Shown: positions 37,713 through 47,099, numbered from the stretch's first letter. The stretch is DNA of 64,000 nucleotides from Roseococcus microcysteis (GCF_014764365.1 NZ_CP061718.1:620001-684000); one strand, 5' to 3'. The notes: a model not told the origin generated them from the sequence alone. Translations and numbers: made by a program.

Positions 37713-39085
37713 CGGCGCTGGAACTCCGGCGAGAGGAGCAGCAGGGCGAGGCCCTGCCGACGATCGGCGGCGCGGGCCACGGCGCGGCGGGTCTCCGGGC
37801 TGGCGGCGGAGCCGTAGGTGGCGTCGAGCAAGGCCACGGGGTCCAGCGTAGGCGGCACTTGCGCCGCCACCTCCTTCGCCCAATCGAGCCGCGTCTTGAT
37901 GGCGTCGGGCGCGGCCCAGGCCTCGTCCTCGAGGGGCCAGCCCTTGGGCGAGGACGGGGACCAGAAGGGTTGGCCCATGGCCGTCAAGGCACTGGTGGGC
38001 TTCACAGCCGCGGGCAAGCCGCCGAGCAGCCGCGCCGTGGCGAAGAGGAACTCCATGGGGGAGCGCACTTTGCGCGGCGGGCCCCATGCCTCCACATCCT
38101 CGACCAGCGCGCGGGTCACGGCGCCCAGATCCCCCTGCGTGCGGAGGAACGTCGCCTCAAGCCGCGCTTCCAGCCCTGGCAGGCCATGCCCGACGAAGTG
38201 CCGGACCATGCGGCGCGTGACGTTTCTGGCAGTGGCGGGATGGTGGGCAAGATCGTCCAGGATGGCGAGGGCAAGGTCAGGCCCCGTCTGCGTGTAGACG
38301 CGCCCCAGAACACGGCGCGGCCCTGGCTCCTGCCGCTCCGGGAAAAAGCCGAGACGCTGACCGGTGGGGGCCTGGGGGCTGACGTCCATGGACCAGCCGG
38401 TCAAGGCCAACGCAAATTCCGACACATCCTCCTGGGTGTACCCACCGTCCGCACCCAACGTGTGCAATTCGAGGATTTCGCGCGCGAGGTTTTCATTCAA
38501 GCCGAGGCGTCCGCGGAATCGCGCTCCCAATTCGGAGTTCGGGCCCAGCGACCGACGCTGATCGAGGTAGAAGATCATGGACGGGTGCAGCACCGCACCC
38601 TTGAGCAAACTGGCAAACGAACCCCGCAGCCCCGGGCGGATCACCGCCTGCTCGCGGTCGGGCAGGAAGTAGGCCACGAAGATGATGGCGGCGCTGGCGG
38701 TGAAGTGATCATTCCAGAACCAGACCAACCTCTCGGCGAAGCCTGCCTGTGTGGTTGCCGCGGCGTCCAGCCGCGCCTTGAGGACTTGCTCGGCCACCTC
38801 GCCTGGTGTCAGCCAGTCCCGACCCTCTCCAGGCCGCCCACCTCGGGCGCGCGTGGCGATCACCGACGCGCGCCGCCGCAGGAAGTGATCCAGCCCCTCA
38901 ACCGCGTTCAGTGTTCCCGGAGGTAGCGGATCTGCCATCCGCTGCGTCCAGTCTTGCGGCGTGCTGCGCTGCGCGCCGTGGGCAGACAGTGCTTCACGCG
39001 GCGATAGCCCCAGCCCGAAGCGGGCCTCCATGGCGACGTGATGGGAGCGAGGTTCCAAGCCATGCTTCCTAGATTCTCTGCTCAT
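37709..39085 (-). CDS. DUF1800 family protein
   Basis: 458 residues, partner of DUF1501. Family features are ARFGLGLSPREAL near the start, RLVWFWNDHFTAS, LNENLAREILELHTLGADGG, YTQEDVSEFALALTGWS and RRMVRHFVGHGLP. The ATG at 39085 was selected because longer frames run into the IS3 remnant at 39156-39564; a start at 39031 (MEARFGLG) is possible and no clear ribosome site decides. No signal peptide is evident. The insertion remnant directly upstream may have displaced the original promoter or 5' end. Confidence 0.85.
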   Translation of the reverse strand: MSRESRKHGLEPRSHHVAMEARFGLGLSPREALSAHGAQRSTPQDWTQRMADPLPPGTLNAVEGLDHFLRRRASVIATRARGGRPGEGRDWLTPGEVAEQVLKARLDAAATTQAGFAERLVWFWNDHFTASAAIIFVAYFLPDREQAVIRPGLRGSFASLLKGAVLHPSMIFYLDQRRSLGPNSELGARFRGRLGLNENLAREILELHTLGADGGYTQEDVSEFALALTGWSMDVSPQAPTGQRLGFFPERQEPGPRRVLGRVYTQTGPDLALAILDDLAHHPATARNVTRRMVRHFVGHGLPGLEARLEATFLRTQGDLGAVTRALVEDVEAWGPPRKVRSPMEFLFATARLLGGLPAAVKPTSALTAMGQPFWSPSSPKGWPLEDEAWAAPDAIKTRLDWAKEVAAQVPPTLDPVALLDATYGSAASPETRRAVARAADRRQGLALLLLSPEFQRR

Positions 39086-39155
39086 ATACACATGGATGCG
39101 GCTCAAATGCACGACAAGCTGGAACCTCCCCCATTTCGACCGGGCAGTCGGCAGG

Positions 39156-39564
39156 CTTGAGGTGACCGAGGCCAAACGGCTTCAGGTGCATGAGGAGCCG
39201 AATGCCAGGCGGAAGAAACCGTTGGCGGAGGCGATCGCCCATGCCGAGGATGTCACGGGCTGAGCGAGCGTCTGGCGTGATCTGATCCGCCTTGCCCCGA
39301 GCGGCCAAGCGTCAGCCGATGCCTGGCAGACGATACGGGCCTACGCCAGCTGCGGTGGTTTGGGTATTATCGCTTGGGCCGTTTGCTGGCGCGCGAGGGC
39401 CTGGCGCCGATCCGCAAGAAGCTGTTGCGGCGTTATCGAGAGGAAGAGCCGAAGGTGGCCAATGCGGCGCCCGGAAACGGGCATGGGGCACCCGGGCGCC
39501 AATGGCGCAGCCGCGGGGGGTGAACCAGCGCTGGCCGTTCGATTTCGTGTCTGGCGCATTACGC
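39156..39564 (+). pseudogene. Degraded IS3-family transposase (OrfA/OrfB pieces)
   Basis: Three out-of-frame pieces in natural order match IS3-type transposases: LEVTEAKRLQVHEEPNARRK up to a stop at 39261-39263 (OrfA), RWFGYYRLGRLLAREGLAPI and KKLLRRYREEEPKV from 39353 (OrfB start), and in another frame RKRAWGTRAPMAQPRGVNQR, WPFDFVSGAL to 39564. The DDE domain beyond is missing. No intact inverted repeats were found. The 218 bp that follow up to the next gene hold nothing recognisable. Confidence 0.75.
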
Positions 39565-39782
39565 TGTGTCGGCGTCCTCGCATTCTTCGCACAATGGACG
39601 ACTACATAGGCACTGCTTGGCGTTGCTGGACGTCACATCGCTTTCAAACCATCGACGCAGAGGAATTTCCGACTGGGTGGACACATTCAGCGGAGCAGGT
39701 CGAAAACCAAGTGTCCGCTTGGAGGGAAACAGTCCAAAAGCAAGCATTGCGGCTCCACCACTTACGGTGTTAATTTAAGTGC

Positions 39783-40973
39783 ATGGCAAAAGATGCGATT
39801 ACACAAACCGGACAGATCATCTTTTCCGGTCAGGACATACGCGTCCGTCTGGTGCCAGGCGGTAGCCATACTTTGGTGGTCACGTTCCCTGCCTCCAGCG
39901 CGGGAAACAGGCTCGATCGGAAGGGGTTTGCCGAGGCCCTGCTGGCGAAGGAGAACATCGCCGCGGCGCATGTCACGGTGTCGTTCGATCACTGGTTCCA
40001 GACGCCTGAGACCTACCAAGCTCTCGCTGCGATTCGAGAACATGCCCGCGGATTCGAGCGGGTTGTGACTTACGGGTCGAGCATGGGGGGCTATGCAGCC
40101 GCGGTTTGCAGCAAGGCCCTCGGAGCGGCTGCGATCATATCGATCTCACCGCAATTTTCCATTGACCCGGCCAAAGCACCCTGGGATCCGCGCTACCTGT
40201 CGCATGCAAAGCGCATCCTCGCAGGCCCCGGTTTCTTGCGGGATGAGATGAGTGAGCTCCTTTGCCCGGACGCGGAATTTCATATCACATACGATCCAGT
40301 CATGACATCCGAGCAACTGCATGCGACGAATTTGCTGACTTTTTCAGCAAATAGCATGCCGTTGGTCATTCCATTCGGGGGGCATCCCGTCGGAAAGACT
40401 CTTGCCAAGGCGGGGCTTCTGAAGCCGTGGGTACTTGCTGCCATTCATGGCAAGCCAGCGGGCGACATACGGAACAAGTTCCGTGAGATGCGCCGCAACA
40501 ACGCACTCTGGTGGACGCGCCTCGCGATACTCGCCAGTCGCCGCCGTCCCGCCCTATCGACCTTCGCCGCGCAGACGGCTCTGCGGCTTGCGCCTCAAGA
40601 CAAGGGCGTCGCCTTTGCCGTGGCCATGCCACTGCGGCGCGCCGGGCGAGTGGAAGAGGCTCTCTCCGCCTACGATACCGCCTGTCGTCTCGCCCCACGC
40701 TCTGGCAAGTTCCGGGTCGAACGCGGCCGCACGCTGCTGCAGATGCGCAGGCTGTCAGATGCAATGGCCGATTTCGAAAAAGCCCGTGATCTTGGCGAGA
40801 CAAGGCTTGCCCTGCCGGCTCTTTCAGAGCTGCATGCCCGGATGGGTCGCCACGCAGAGGCCAGGGCCGTGGCGCAAGACGCTGTTTTGGTGGGAGCAAA
40901 CCCATCCATCCATGACCGTATCGAGAAACTTTTGGCTGCCGCGGAAAGGCAGAGCATCCGCGAGCGGCAATGA
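39783..40973 (+). CDS. Alpha/beta-hydrolase-like protein fused to a TPR-like C-terminus
   Basis: 396 residues. The N-terminal part has a nucleophile elbow VTYGSSMGGYAA (S100) after the strand THTLVVTF-like segment LVVTFPASSAG, and a possible catalytic histidine in VIPFGGHPVGKT; a second acidic residue cannot be fixed by eye. From about residue 245 tandem helices appear (ALRLAPQDKGVAFAVAMPLR, ACRLAPRSGKFRVERGRTLL, MRRLSDAMADFEKARDLGET), typical of TPRs. No signal peptide. Codon use is AT-richer than the flanking housekeeping genes. It stands alone between the IS3 remnant and family A member 3; role unknown, perhaps glycan acylation or deacylation. Confidence 0.65.
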   Translation: MAKDAITQTGQIIFSGQDIRVRLVPGGSHTLVVTFPASSAGNRLDRKGFAEALLAKENIAAAHVTVSFDHWFQTPETYQALAAIREHARGFERVVTYGSSMGGYAAAVCSKALGAAAIISISPQFSIDPAKAPWDPRYLSHAKRILAGPGFLRDEMSELLCPDAEFHITYDPVMTSEQLHATNLLTFSANSMPLVIPFGGHPVGKTLAKAGLLKPWVLAAIHGKPAGDIRNKFREMRRNNALWWTRLAILASRRRPALSTFAAQTALRLAPQDKGVAFAVAMPLRRAGRVEEALSAYDTACRLAPRSGKFRVERGRTLLQMRRLSDAMADFEKARDLGETRLALPALSELHARMGRHAEARAVAQDAVLVGANPSIHDRIEKLLAAAERQSIRERQ

Positions 40974-41228
40974 TGTGAACTGCAGCGCTGCGGGGAACTG
41001 GCCGAGAAGCGCAGGGGCGCCGTGCATCGCGAAACTCGGCCTGACGGTCAGTGCGCTGGAGGCAGTTGGCCCAGGCATATGCCGATGCGCGCGCCCAAGA
41101 TGGCGGGATGGTTCAAGAAATTCGCCCTAAGTGGTAAACGCACCCCCACCAAAAGCAAATGAATCTCCCTCTATTGGCCAATAGCGGCGTCGAGGCAACA
41201 CAATACCACTACGCAATATCAAGATTCA

Positions 41229-42899
41229 TCAATTTAATCCCTTTACTTGCGACTCGTTTTTTGTTTTTTTCTTCAACAATTGAACTCCCGAAGATGACCT
41301 TAAGCCAGCATAAATATCATCTTCGCTTAAATGAAGCTGCAGGAATTCATCAAGTAACTTAGGCAAAACTGGATCCTGCAATACACGATTGGTTGTTTTG
41401 ATAAATTCTTGTCCTGCCAAATTATCTTTCAGCAAAGGCGGCAAGGGCCGAAGGAAGCGGTGAGCAAAGAGGAAACTGGAGGATGCACAGAGAACCATCA
41501 GTCCAGCTGCATCAAAATCCTCCGAAGCGTTGAGACTGCCTACAGACAGCAAATTTTTGATGCGCGGCCCCGCTTCGGCGGCAAGATCAAAGGCCAAATT
41601 CTCATCATTCTGTACGCGGGCCAGCAACGCCAGACATAGGCGGGCCCGTGACAGCTCCAAAGCGGCTTGCCAATCAAAACGTCCCCGCCGATGGTTCGCG
41701 TCGAGCTCCGCGTCAAGGTCGGCAAGCCCATCGGATCGGGGCGCCTCCCCACCCGCGGACAGGGCGGCCAACGCGGCGCGCCACAAGGCTTCCGCGTTGG
41801 CGGAGAGGGGCGTTGCCGCCGCCGGCGCCGGCGCCGGCGCCGCAGCCATCATACGTTGCGGAGATGGCAATTCCTCATCGCCATCGCGTCCGGCGGCGCG
41901 CATCAACAGACGGGACCAATGCCCCTTTGCCTCCAGCCCCCGGGTGATGTTCGTCACTTCGCCGATTGATATGCCGAGCGCGAAACGAAGCATCTGCTCG
42001 CCATTGGTTGCCTGTGGCAACCCCTGAGCGATGCCGTGGGCGATGCGGAGCGACTTGATGACCGCGAAGATCTCGCTGAACTGGCTGCGACCCTTCATGG
42101 GATTGTCGATATGGCTGTGGGCGACGCCGGTGCGGGCGACGTCCGGCACGTCCTTCAGCAGCAGCGCTGCGCCATGACTGTCCCCTCGCGCCAAACGAAT
42201 GAGGGCCAGCAACATGTCACTACGAGAAAAATTGGTGTGCAGGAGAGACAATTTGGGCAGGAACGACCGGTAGGACAGTGTCTTGCGCAGCAGCGCTTCC
42301 GCCTCGACGTCGTTTTGCAACAAGATCGCCACGTAGGTGGCGCACATGGTGACCGAGGTCGTCCATCGAACCAGGTCCTCGCCGCCCTCAACTTCGGCGA
42401 GGAGGCAACCCACTTCGCGCCAGAACAGCGGCAGGTCAGGGTCGAGTTGATCGAGGCTCTCGGCAATACGGTAGCCAATGGCGCAGAGCGCCGCGGCGCG
42501 CAGCGCGGGCGATGCGGCGGGCCGGCGATGCAGGAGGCGGCGGGCGCAGAAACGAACCGCGGCGGGGTCCTTGATGCGGTTCCGGAGAGATTGGACGCGG
42601 TCCAGAAACTCCGCGTCGGTGCGGATATCAACCCGCGTCATGAGCGGCACCGACAAGGTGGCGGATGTCCCGTCGGCCAGCAGAAGCTGCACCTCATGCT
42701 CCAGCGAGGCCTCCTCCTGGAGATCGGCCAGCAGGAATGTCGCCTCGGCGCGGTGCTGGGCATCGAAGCCGGTCGTGTGCATCTTCGTGCCGACCCGCAC
42801 CGTCATGGCAAGCGCGCCGGGTCGAATGGCGATGATGTGCAGACGAGCGAGGTCGAAACGGCAAGAAAGATCGGCGTTCGCCGGCGGGGGTTTGGACAT
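41229..42899 (-). CDS. Unrecognised two-part helical protein, distant family A member 3
   Basis: 556 residues. The N-terminal 330 follow the same order as the paralogues at 34185-36469 but are more diverged: EFLDRVQSLRNRIKDP, ALCAIGYRIAE, RWTTSVTMCATYVAILLQN, LLHTNFSRSDMLLALIRLA. An Ala/Pro linker (APAPAPAAATPL, about 350) joins an extra helical region (LWRAALAALSAGGE, RARLCLALLARVQNDENLAF). The C-terminus ends in a lysine-rich tail and the 3' end is AT-rich. It lies 6 bp downstream of the extra kdsB, so both are probably cotranscribed. Function unknown. Confidence 0.6.
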   Translation of the reverse strand: MSKPPPANADLSCRFDLARLHIIAIRPGALAMTVRVGTKMHTTGFDAQHRAEATFLLADLQEEASLEHEVQLLLADGTSATLSVPLMTRVDIRTDAEFLDRVQSLRNRIKDPAAVRFCARRLLHRRPAASPALRAAALCAIGYRIAESLDQLDPDLPLFWREVGCLLAEVEGGEDLVRWTTSVTMCATYVAILLQNDVEAEALLRKTLSYRSFLPKLSLLHTNFSRSDMLLALIRLARGDSHGAALLLKDVPDVARTGVAHSHIDNPMKGRSQFSEIFAVIKSLRIAHGIAQGLPQATNGEQMLRFALGISIGEVTNITRGLEAKGHWSRLLMRAAGRDGDEELPSPQRMMAAAPAPAPAAATPLSANAEALWRAALAALSAGGEAPRSDGLADLDAELDANHRRGRFDWQAALELSRARLCLALLARVQNDENLAFDLAAEAGPRIKNLLSVGSLNASEDFDAAGLMVLCASSSFLFAHRFLRPLPPLLKDNLAGQEFIKTTNRVLQDPVLPKLLDEFLQLHLSEDDIYAGLRSSSGVQLLKKKTKNESQVKGLN

Positions 42900-42905
42900 C
42901 CGCCT

Positions 42906-43643
42906 TCAGTCCGTGGAAGCCGAGGCCCGCAGCACGGCCAATACGCGCTCCACATCCTCTGGCGTGTCCACGGCAATGGAATGGTCGGACAGCGGCACCA
43001 TCTGCACCTCGAACCCCAGTTCCAGGAAGCGGAGAATCTCGATGTCCTCCAGGCTCTCCAGGGGGGTCTTGCCGCCAGCCGCTGCGAAGGCGCGCAGCGT
43101 CTCGGGAGGAAACGCATAGATGCAGATCTGCCGCCGCGCACCCTCGAAGGAGAGCCGCTTGGTCGTCGGGATCGCGCCGCGCGACATGTAGAGAAGGCGC
43201 CCATCGGGGCGCATCACCACCTTCGGAATCGTGGGATTGCGGAACAGCGCTTCATCCGTGAACGGCGCGAAACCGTTGAGGACGCTGCCGGGCGCACGTC
43301 GCGCCGCATCGAGGATGACCTCGATGTCCCCTGGATTGAACAGCGGCTCGTCGCCCTGCACGTTCACGTAGAGATCGGCCGGAATTCGGGTCGCCACCTC
43401 CGCGACACGATCCGTGCCGGTCGGGCAGTCGGGCGAAGTCATGATGTACTGCATGCCATGGGCCCTGCAGTGGTCCGCGATGCGTTCATCGTCCGTCGCG
43501 ACGTAAATAAACTCCTGCGGCACCACCTTCGCGCACTGCAGATAGGTACGCAGCACCAGGGACTTCCCCATAAGGTCTACAAGCGGCTTGCCGGGGAGAC
43601 GAACTGACCGATAGCGGGCAGGGATCACGACGACGAAACGCAT
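42906..43643 (-). CDS. 3-deoxy-manno-octulosonate cytidylyltransferase, second copy
   Basis: 245-residue KdsB-type enzyme: FVVVIPARYRSVRLPGKPLV, YVATDDERIADHCRAHG, SPDCPTGTDRVAEVA, YVNVQGDEPLFNPGD and HSIAVDTPEDVERV. It would activate Kdo or a similar sugar acid with CTP. A second kdsB lies in the canonical kdsA-kdsB-kdsD operon (51568-52305), and the two differ widely, for example PARYRSVRLPGK against [12 protein letters not shown]. Being next to an IS and to unknown-family genes, this copy may serve a capsule or another ulosonate (such as 8-amino-Kdo or Ko) rather than lipid A core. The specificity is inference. Confidence 0.85.
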   Translation of the reverse strand: MRFVVVIPARYRSVRLPGKPLVDLMGKSLVLRTYLQCAKVVPQEFIYVATDDERIADHCRAHGMQYIMTSPDCPTGTDRVAEVATRIPADLYVNVQGDEPLFNPGDIEVILDAARRAPGSVLNGFAPFTDEALFRNPTIPKVVMRPDGRLLYMSRGAIPTTKRLSFEGARRQICIYAFPPETLRAFAAAGGKTPLESLEDIEILRFLELGFEVQMVPLSDHSIAVDTPEDVERVLAVLRASASTD

Positions 43644-43754
43644 ACGATGCCTTTCCTGACGGTGACGCCCACGGCGAGGCGCCAGGGCTCTGCGCCTTCC
43701 TTACAAAGCTAGCTTTTTTTTCTTGCAGGGGAAAGGGCTTGGGGCATTCTGTCA

Positions 43755-44699
43755 GAGCCCATCCGGAAAGGAATTGAATCGTCTGAATCGGATGTGATTC
43801 TCTGGTCCTACGGACGGTTCGCGGGAGCAGACGGATGGCGTGGACGGCGGAGCATCGACGTGCGGCGGATCGGCGCGGGCTGCGTTACCCCTCTGACCTG
43901 ACGGATGCGGAATGGGCGCTGGTGGCGCCGCTGATCCGACCCGCGAAGCACGGAGGCAGGCCGCGCAGGGTGGATGTGCGCGAGGTGCTGAACGCGGTGT
44001 TCTATGTGCTCTCGACCGGCTGCCAGTGGAGCGCGCTGCCGAAGGACCTGCCGCCGAAGAGCACGGTGTGGGACTACTTCTCGCGCTGGGAGTGGGAAGG
44101 GACCATCGAGCGCCTGCACCACGTGCTCTTTGTCGCGGTGCGCGAGCAGGCAGGCCGTGAGGCCAGCCCTACGACGGCGATCATCGACAGCCAGACGGCA
44201 AAGGCGGCGCAAAAGGGGGCTCTACGCTTGATCCGTCCGGCTATGACGCGGGCAAGAAGATCGTCGGCCGCAAGCGTCACCTGCTGACCGATACGCTGGG
44301 CTTGCTGCTCGGTGTGGTTGTTCACCCAGCCAGCGTGCAAGACCGCGACGGCGCCGAGCCGCTGCTGCGCCAGGCGCGCAGGCTGTTCCCCTTTGTCGAG
44401 CGCATCATCGGCGATGCGGGCTATGGGGGGCCGAAGATGGCTGCTGTCGTTGCCCGCACCGGATTGTGGAAGATGGAGATCGTCCGCCGCTGCGACAGGC
44501 ACAAATTCGTCGTGCTGCCGAAGCGCTGGATCGTGGAGCGCACCATCGGCTGGATCAGCCGCAACCGACGGCTGGCCCGCGATTTCGAGCGCCACTGCCG
44601 TATCGCTGCCGCCTTCGTGCGCATGGCCATGATCCGCATCATGCTTCGGCGTCTGGCCCCAAGACGCTCAGCGTGAAAGCAAACTTCCCGGATGGGCTG
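43755..44699 (+). mobile_element. IS5-family (IS427-like) insertion sequence, about 945 bp
   Basis: The left end GAGCCCATCCGGAAAG at 43755 matches, inverted, the right end at 44699 (reads CAGCCCATCCGGGAAG on the minus strand) with two mismatches in 16. Both ends are flanked by TCA (43752-43754 and 44700-44702), a 3-bp TNA-type target duplication as made by IS427/IS1031 elements. It carries one transposase in two frames and looks complete. It is inserted upstream of the extra kdsB. Confidence 0.82.
43835..44676 (+). CDS. IS5/IS427-family transposase, two frames joined by a probable -1 frameshift
   Basis: The first frame encodes RYPSDLTDAEWALVAPLIRP, TGCQWSALPKDLPPKSTVWD and the DDE aspartate in TAIIDSQTAKAAQKG. 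The homology then moves -1 at CAAAAGGGGG (about 44211-44220) into GSTLDPSGYDAGK, KIVGRKRHLLTDTLGLLL, ERIIGDAGYGG (second D) and RWIVERTIGWISRNRRLARD (E). The slippery A4G5 run and the -1 direction fit programmed frameshifting known in this group, so the enzyme may be active. Confidence 0.8.
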
Positions 44700-44702
44700 T
44701 CA

Positions 44703-45238
44703 GACAAAGCCGTTCAACCCCAATGGTAGCCAAGTTCTGGTGTTGAGCCGAAGATAAAGGCAGCAAGACCGCATATTAATCGCGCGCCGTTTCCGTCGTA
44801 AATGTGAAATGGCCGGTTTTGCGCAATCTGGCATCAGAGGTGGCATAACCCAACCCTTGCGTGCGATTTGCGATCTTGAACATAGGCTTGCGCTCCAGCG
44901 AAAACCGAACCGTCAACCCGACGGACCACAATTTCTACCACAATGGTATCATTCACGAACAAGCACATATATTAAACGTCCCAAGTAAAAATTGGAACGG
45001 AGCCAAGTCAAGGCGGACATATCGCTTTGGAAATTGATGGTGTTGTAATCCTCGAACCACTCACTGAAGTGTGGGGGACAGAAATGGCATCGGGGCGAGT
45101 GTGGCCTTGCCCCGCATGTGGGGACATCATTGCGAAATCGGATCAATAAGATGGAAAGCTGCGATCTTTAGGGTCCGCAGGAGAGCGGCCACCCAAGCGG
45201 GGCAGTTTGCATTGCCATGATGGCAGGCGCGTATCCAC
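44703..45238. other. 536-bp gap with a possible transposase scrap
   Basis: AT-richer than the genome. On the minus strand at about 44975-45095 the peptide HFSEWFEDYNTINF resembles the C-terminus of IS3/IS2-type OrfB ('W..DYN..HPHSAL'), within a small frame 44949-45146. It lacks upstream transposase domains, so it is at best a remnant. Nothing else is recognised; the leader of the neighbouring genes is not obvious. Confidence 0.35.
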
Positions 45239-47098
45239 TCACTCCGCCCCCAAGCGCCGGTTCACCACCTCCAATACCTGCTGCGCCAAGGCCTCCGGCT
45301 GGGAGCTGCCGCCGTCGAGCACGATGTCCGCCGCCCCCGGCGGCTCATAGCGGCTGGTCACGCCGGTGAAGTTGGCGATCTCGCCGCGCCTGGCCTTGGC
45401 ATACAGCCCCTTCACGTCGCGCTGCATGCAGATTTCGATCGGCGTATCCACGAAGATCTCGAGGAACTCGCCCTCGCCCAGCATCTCGCGCACCATCTGC
45501 CGCTCCGCGCGGAAGGGCGAGATGAAGGAGGCCAGCACGATCAGCCCCGCATCCACCATCAGCTTCGCGACTTCGCCCACGCGGCGGATGTTCTCCACAC
45601 GGTCCTGGTCAGTGAAGCCAAGGTCGCGATTCAGCCCATGGCGCAGGTTGTCACCGTCCAGGGAATAGGTGTGGCGCCCGGCACGGTGCAACGCCTGCTC
45701 GACCAGCTTCGCCACCGTGGATTTGCCCGAGCCGGAAAGCCCCGTGAACCATAGCAGCATGGGCTTCTGGTGCAGCGCCGTGGCGCGCGCCGCCTTGTCC
45801 ACCAGGAAGTGCTCATGGTGGACATTGGTCGCGCGGCGCAGCGCGAAATTGATCATCCCGCAGCCGGAGGTACGATTGGTGAAACGGTCCACCAGGATGA
45901 AGGCGCCGGTCAGCCGGTTCCGCGCGTAGGGATCCATCGCCACGCGCTGCGCCGTGCTGAGGTTGCACAGCCCGATCTCGTTCAGCGACAGCCGCGTGGC
46001 CGATTGGTGGTCCAGCGTCGTCACGTCCACCCGGTGCTTGATGGAAGTGACCGAGGCCGAGGTCCAGACATTGCCGATGCGCATCATGTACTGGCGGCCC
46101 GGAAGCATCGGCTCCTCGTCCATCCAGAGCAGGTGCGCGGCGAGCTGGTCGGCCACGGCGGGCCGGTCCGCGATGGGGGCGAGGACGTCGCCGCGCGCCA
46201 CGTCCACCTCGTCGGCGAGGCAGATGGTGACGGCTTCGCCCGCCACCGCACGCTCCTGCTCGCCCGCCGGGCCCAGGATACGCGTCACATGGCTGGTCAC
46301 CCCCGAGGCCGCGACCACGATGTTCTCGCCCAGCGCCACGACGCCGCTGGCCACCGTGCCGGAGAAGCCGCGGAAATCCTGGCTGGGGCGGTTCACCCAC
46401 TGCACCGGGAAGCGGAAGGCAAGCTGCGTGAGTTGTTCCTCGACGCTGACGCTTTCCAGGTGCTCCAGCAGCGTCTCGCCGCGATACCAGGGCGTGTTGC
46501 CGGAGCGGGTGCTGACATTGTCGCCATAGCGGCCTGAAACCGGAATGGGCACCATGGTGTGGAAGCCGAACCCGGCCGCGAAGGTCGCGTATTCGCCCAC
46601 GATGCGGTCGAAGACCTGCTGGTCGAAATTGACCAGGTCCACCTTGTTCACCGCCAGCACGACATGCCGGATGCCCAACAGTGAGCAGATGTAGGAATGA
46701 CGCCGCGTCTGGGTCAGCAACCCCTTGCGCGCATCCACCAGGATGATGGCGAGCTCGGAGTTGGAAGCCCCCGTCGCCATGTTGCGCGTGTACTGCTCAT
46801 GGCCCGGACAGTCGGCCACGATGAAGCTGCGTCGCGGTGTGGTGAAGAAGCGATAGGCGACATCAATCGTGATGCCTTGCTGCCGCTCCGCCTCCAGCCC
46901 GTCCACGAGAAGGGCGAGGTCCACCTCCTCCCCCACCGTGCCGTGCTTGCGGCTGTCGCGGGTGATGGCGGCGAGCGTGTCGTCCATGATCATCTGGCTG
47001 TCATGGAGAAGCCGGCCGATCAGCGTGGACTTGCCGTCATCCACCGAGCCGCAGGTGAGAACGCGCAGCAGGCCGCGCAACATGGTGCTGCCGTCCAT
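45239..47098 (-). CDS. cysN: Bifunctional sulfate adenylyltransferase subunit 1 / APS kinase (CysN/C)
   Basis: 619-residue fusion. Residues 1-430 are the GTPase subunit of ATP sulfurylase: [48 protein letters not shown]. Residues 440-619 are APS kinase: [51 protein letters not shown]. Together with CysD it converts sulfate to APS and then PAPS. The ATG at 47098 lies 1 bp after the cysD stop. No reductive-assimilation genes (cysH, cysI) are adjacent; placement among glycan genes suggests PAPS for polysaccharide sulfation as with rhizobial NodPQ, but no sulfotransferase is in the window. Confidence 0.94.
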   Translation of the reverse strand: MDGSTMLRGLLRVLTCGSVDDGKSTLIGRLLHDSQMIMDDTLAAITRDSRKHGTVGEEVDLALLVDGLEAERQQGITIDVAYRFFTTPRRSFIVADCPGHEQYTRNMATGASNSELAIILVDARKGLLTQTRRHSYICSLLGIRHVVLAVNKVDLVNFDQQVFDRIVGEYATFAAGFGFHTMVPIPVSGRYGDNVSTRSGNTPWYRGETLLEHLESVSVEEQLTQLAFRFPVQWVNRPSQDFRGFSGTVASGVVALGENIVVAASGVTSHVTRILGPAGEQERAVAGEAVTICLADEVDVARGDVLAPIADRPAVADQLAAHLLWMDEEPMLPGRQYMMRIGNVWTSASVTSIKHRVDVTTLDHQSATRLSLNEIGLCNLSTAQRVAMDPYARNRLTGAFILVDRFTNRTSGCGMINFALRRATNVHHEHFLVDKAARATALHQKPMLLWFTGLSGSGKSTVAKLVEQALHRAGRHTYSLDGDNLRHGLNRDLGFTDQDRVENIRRVGEVAKLMVDAGLIVLASFISPFRAERQMVREMLGEGEFLEIFVDTPIEICMQRDVKGLYAKARRGEIANFTGVTSRYEPPGAADIVLDGGSSQPEALAQQVLEVVNRRLGAE

Positions 47099-47099
47099 C

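Noticed and set aside
43705-43721. AAAGCTAGCTTT followed by eight T as a terminator
   Set aside because: The palindrome has no loop, so it cannot form a normal hairpin, and it lies upstream of the kdsB-like gene rather than after a plus-strand gene.
44949-45146. A 65-residue gene of its own
   Set aside because: No ribosome site and only a short stretch resembling an IS3 OrfB C-terminus; treated as a remnant at low confidence.
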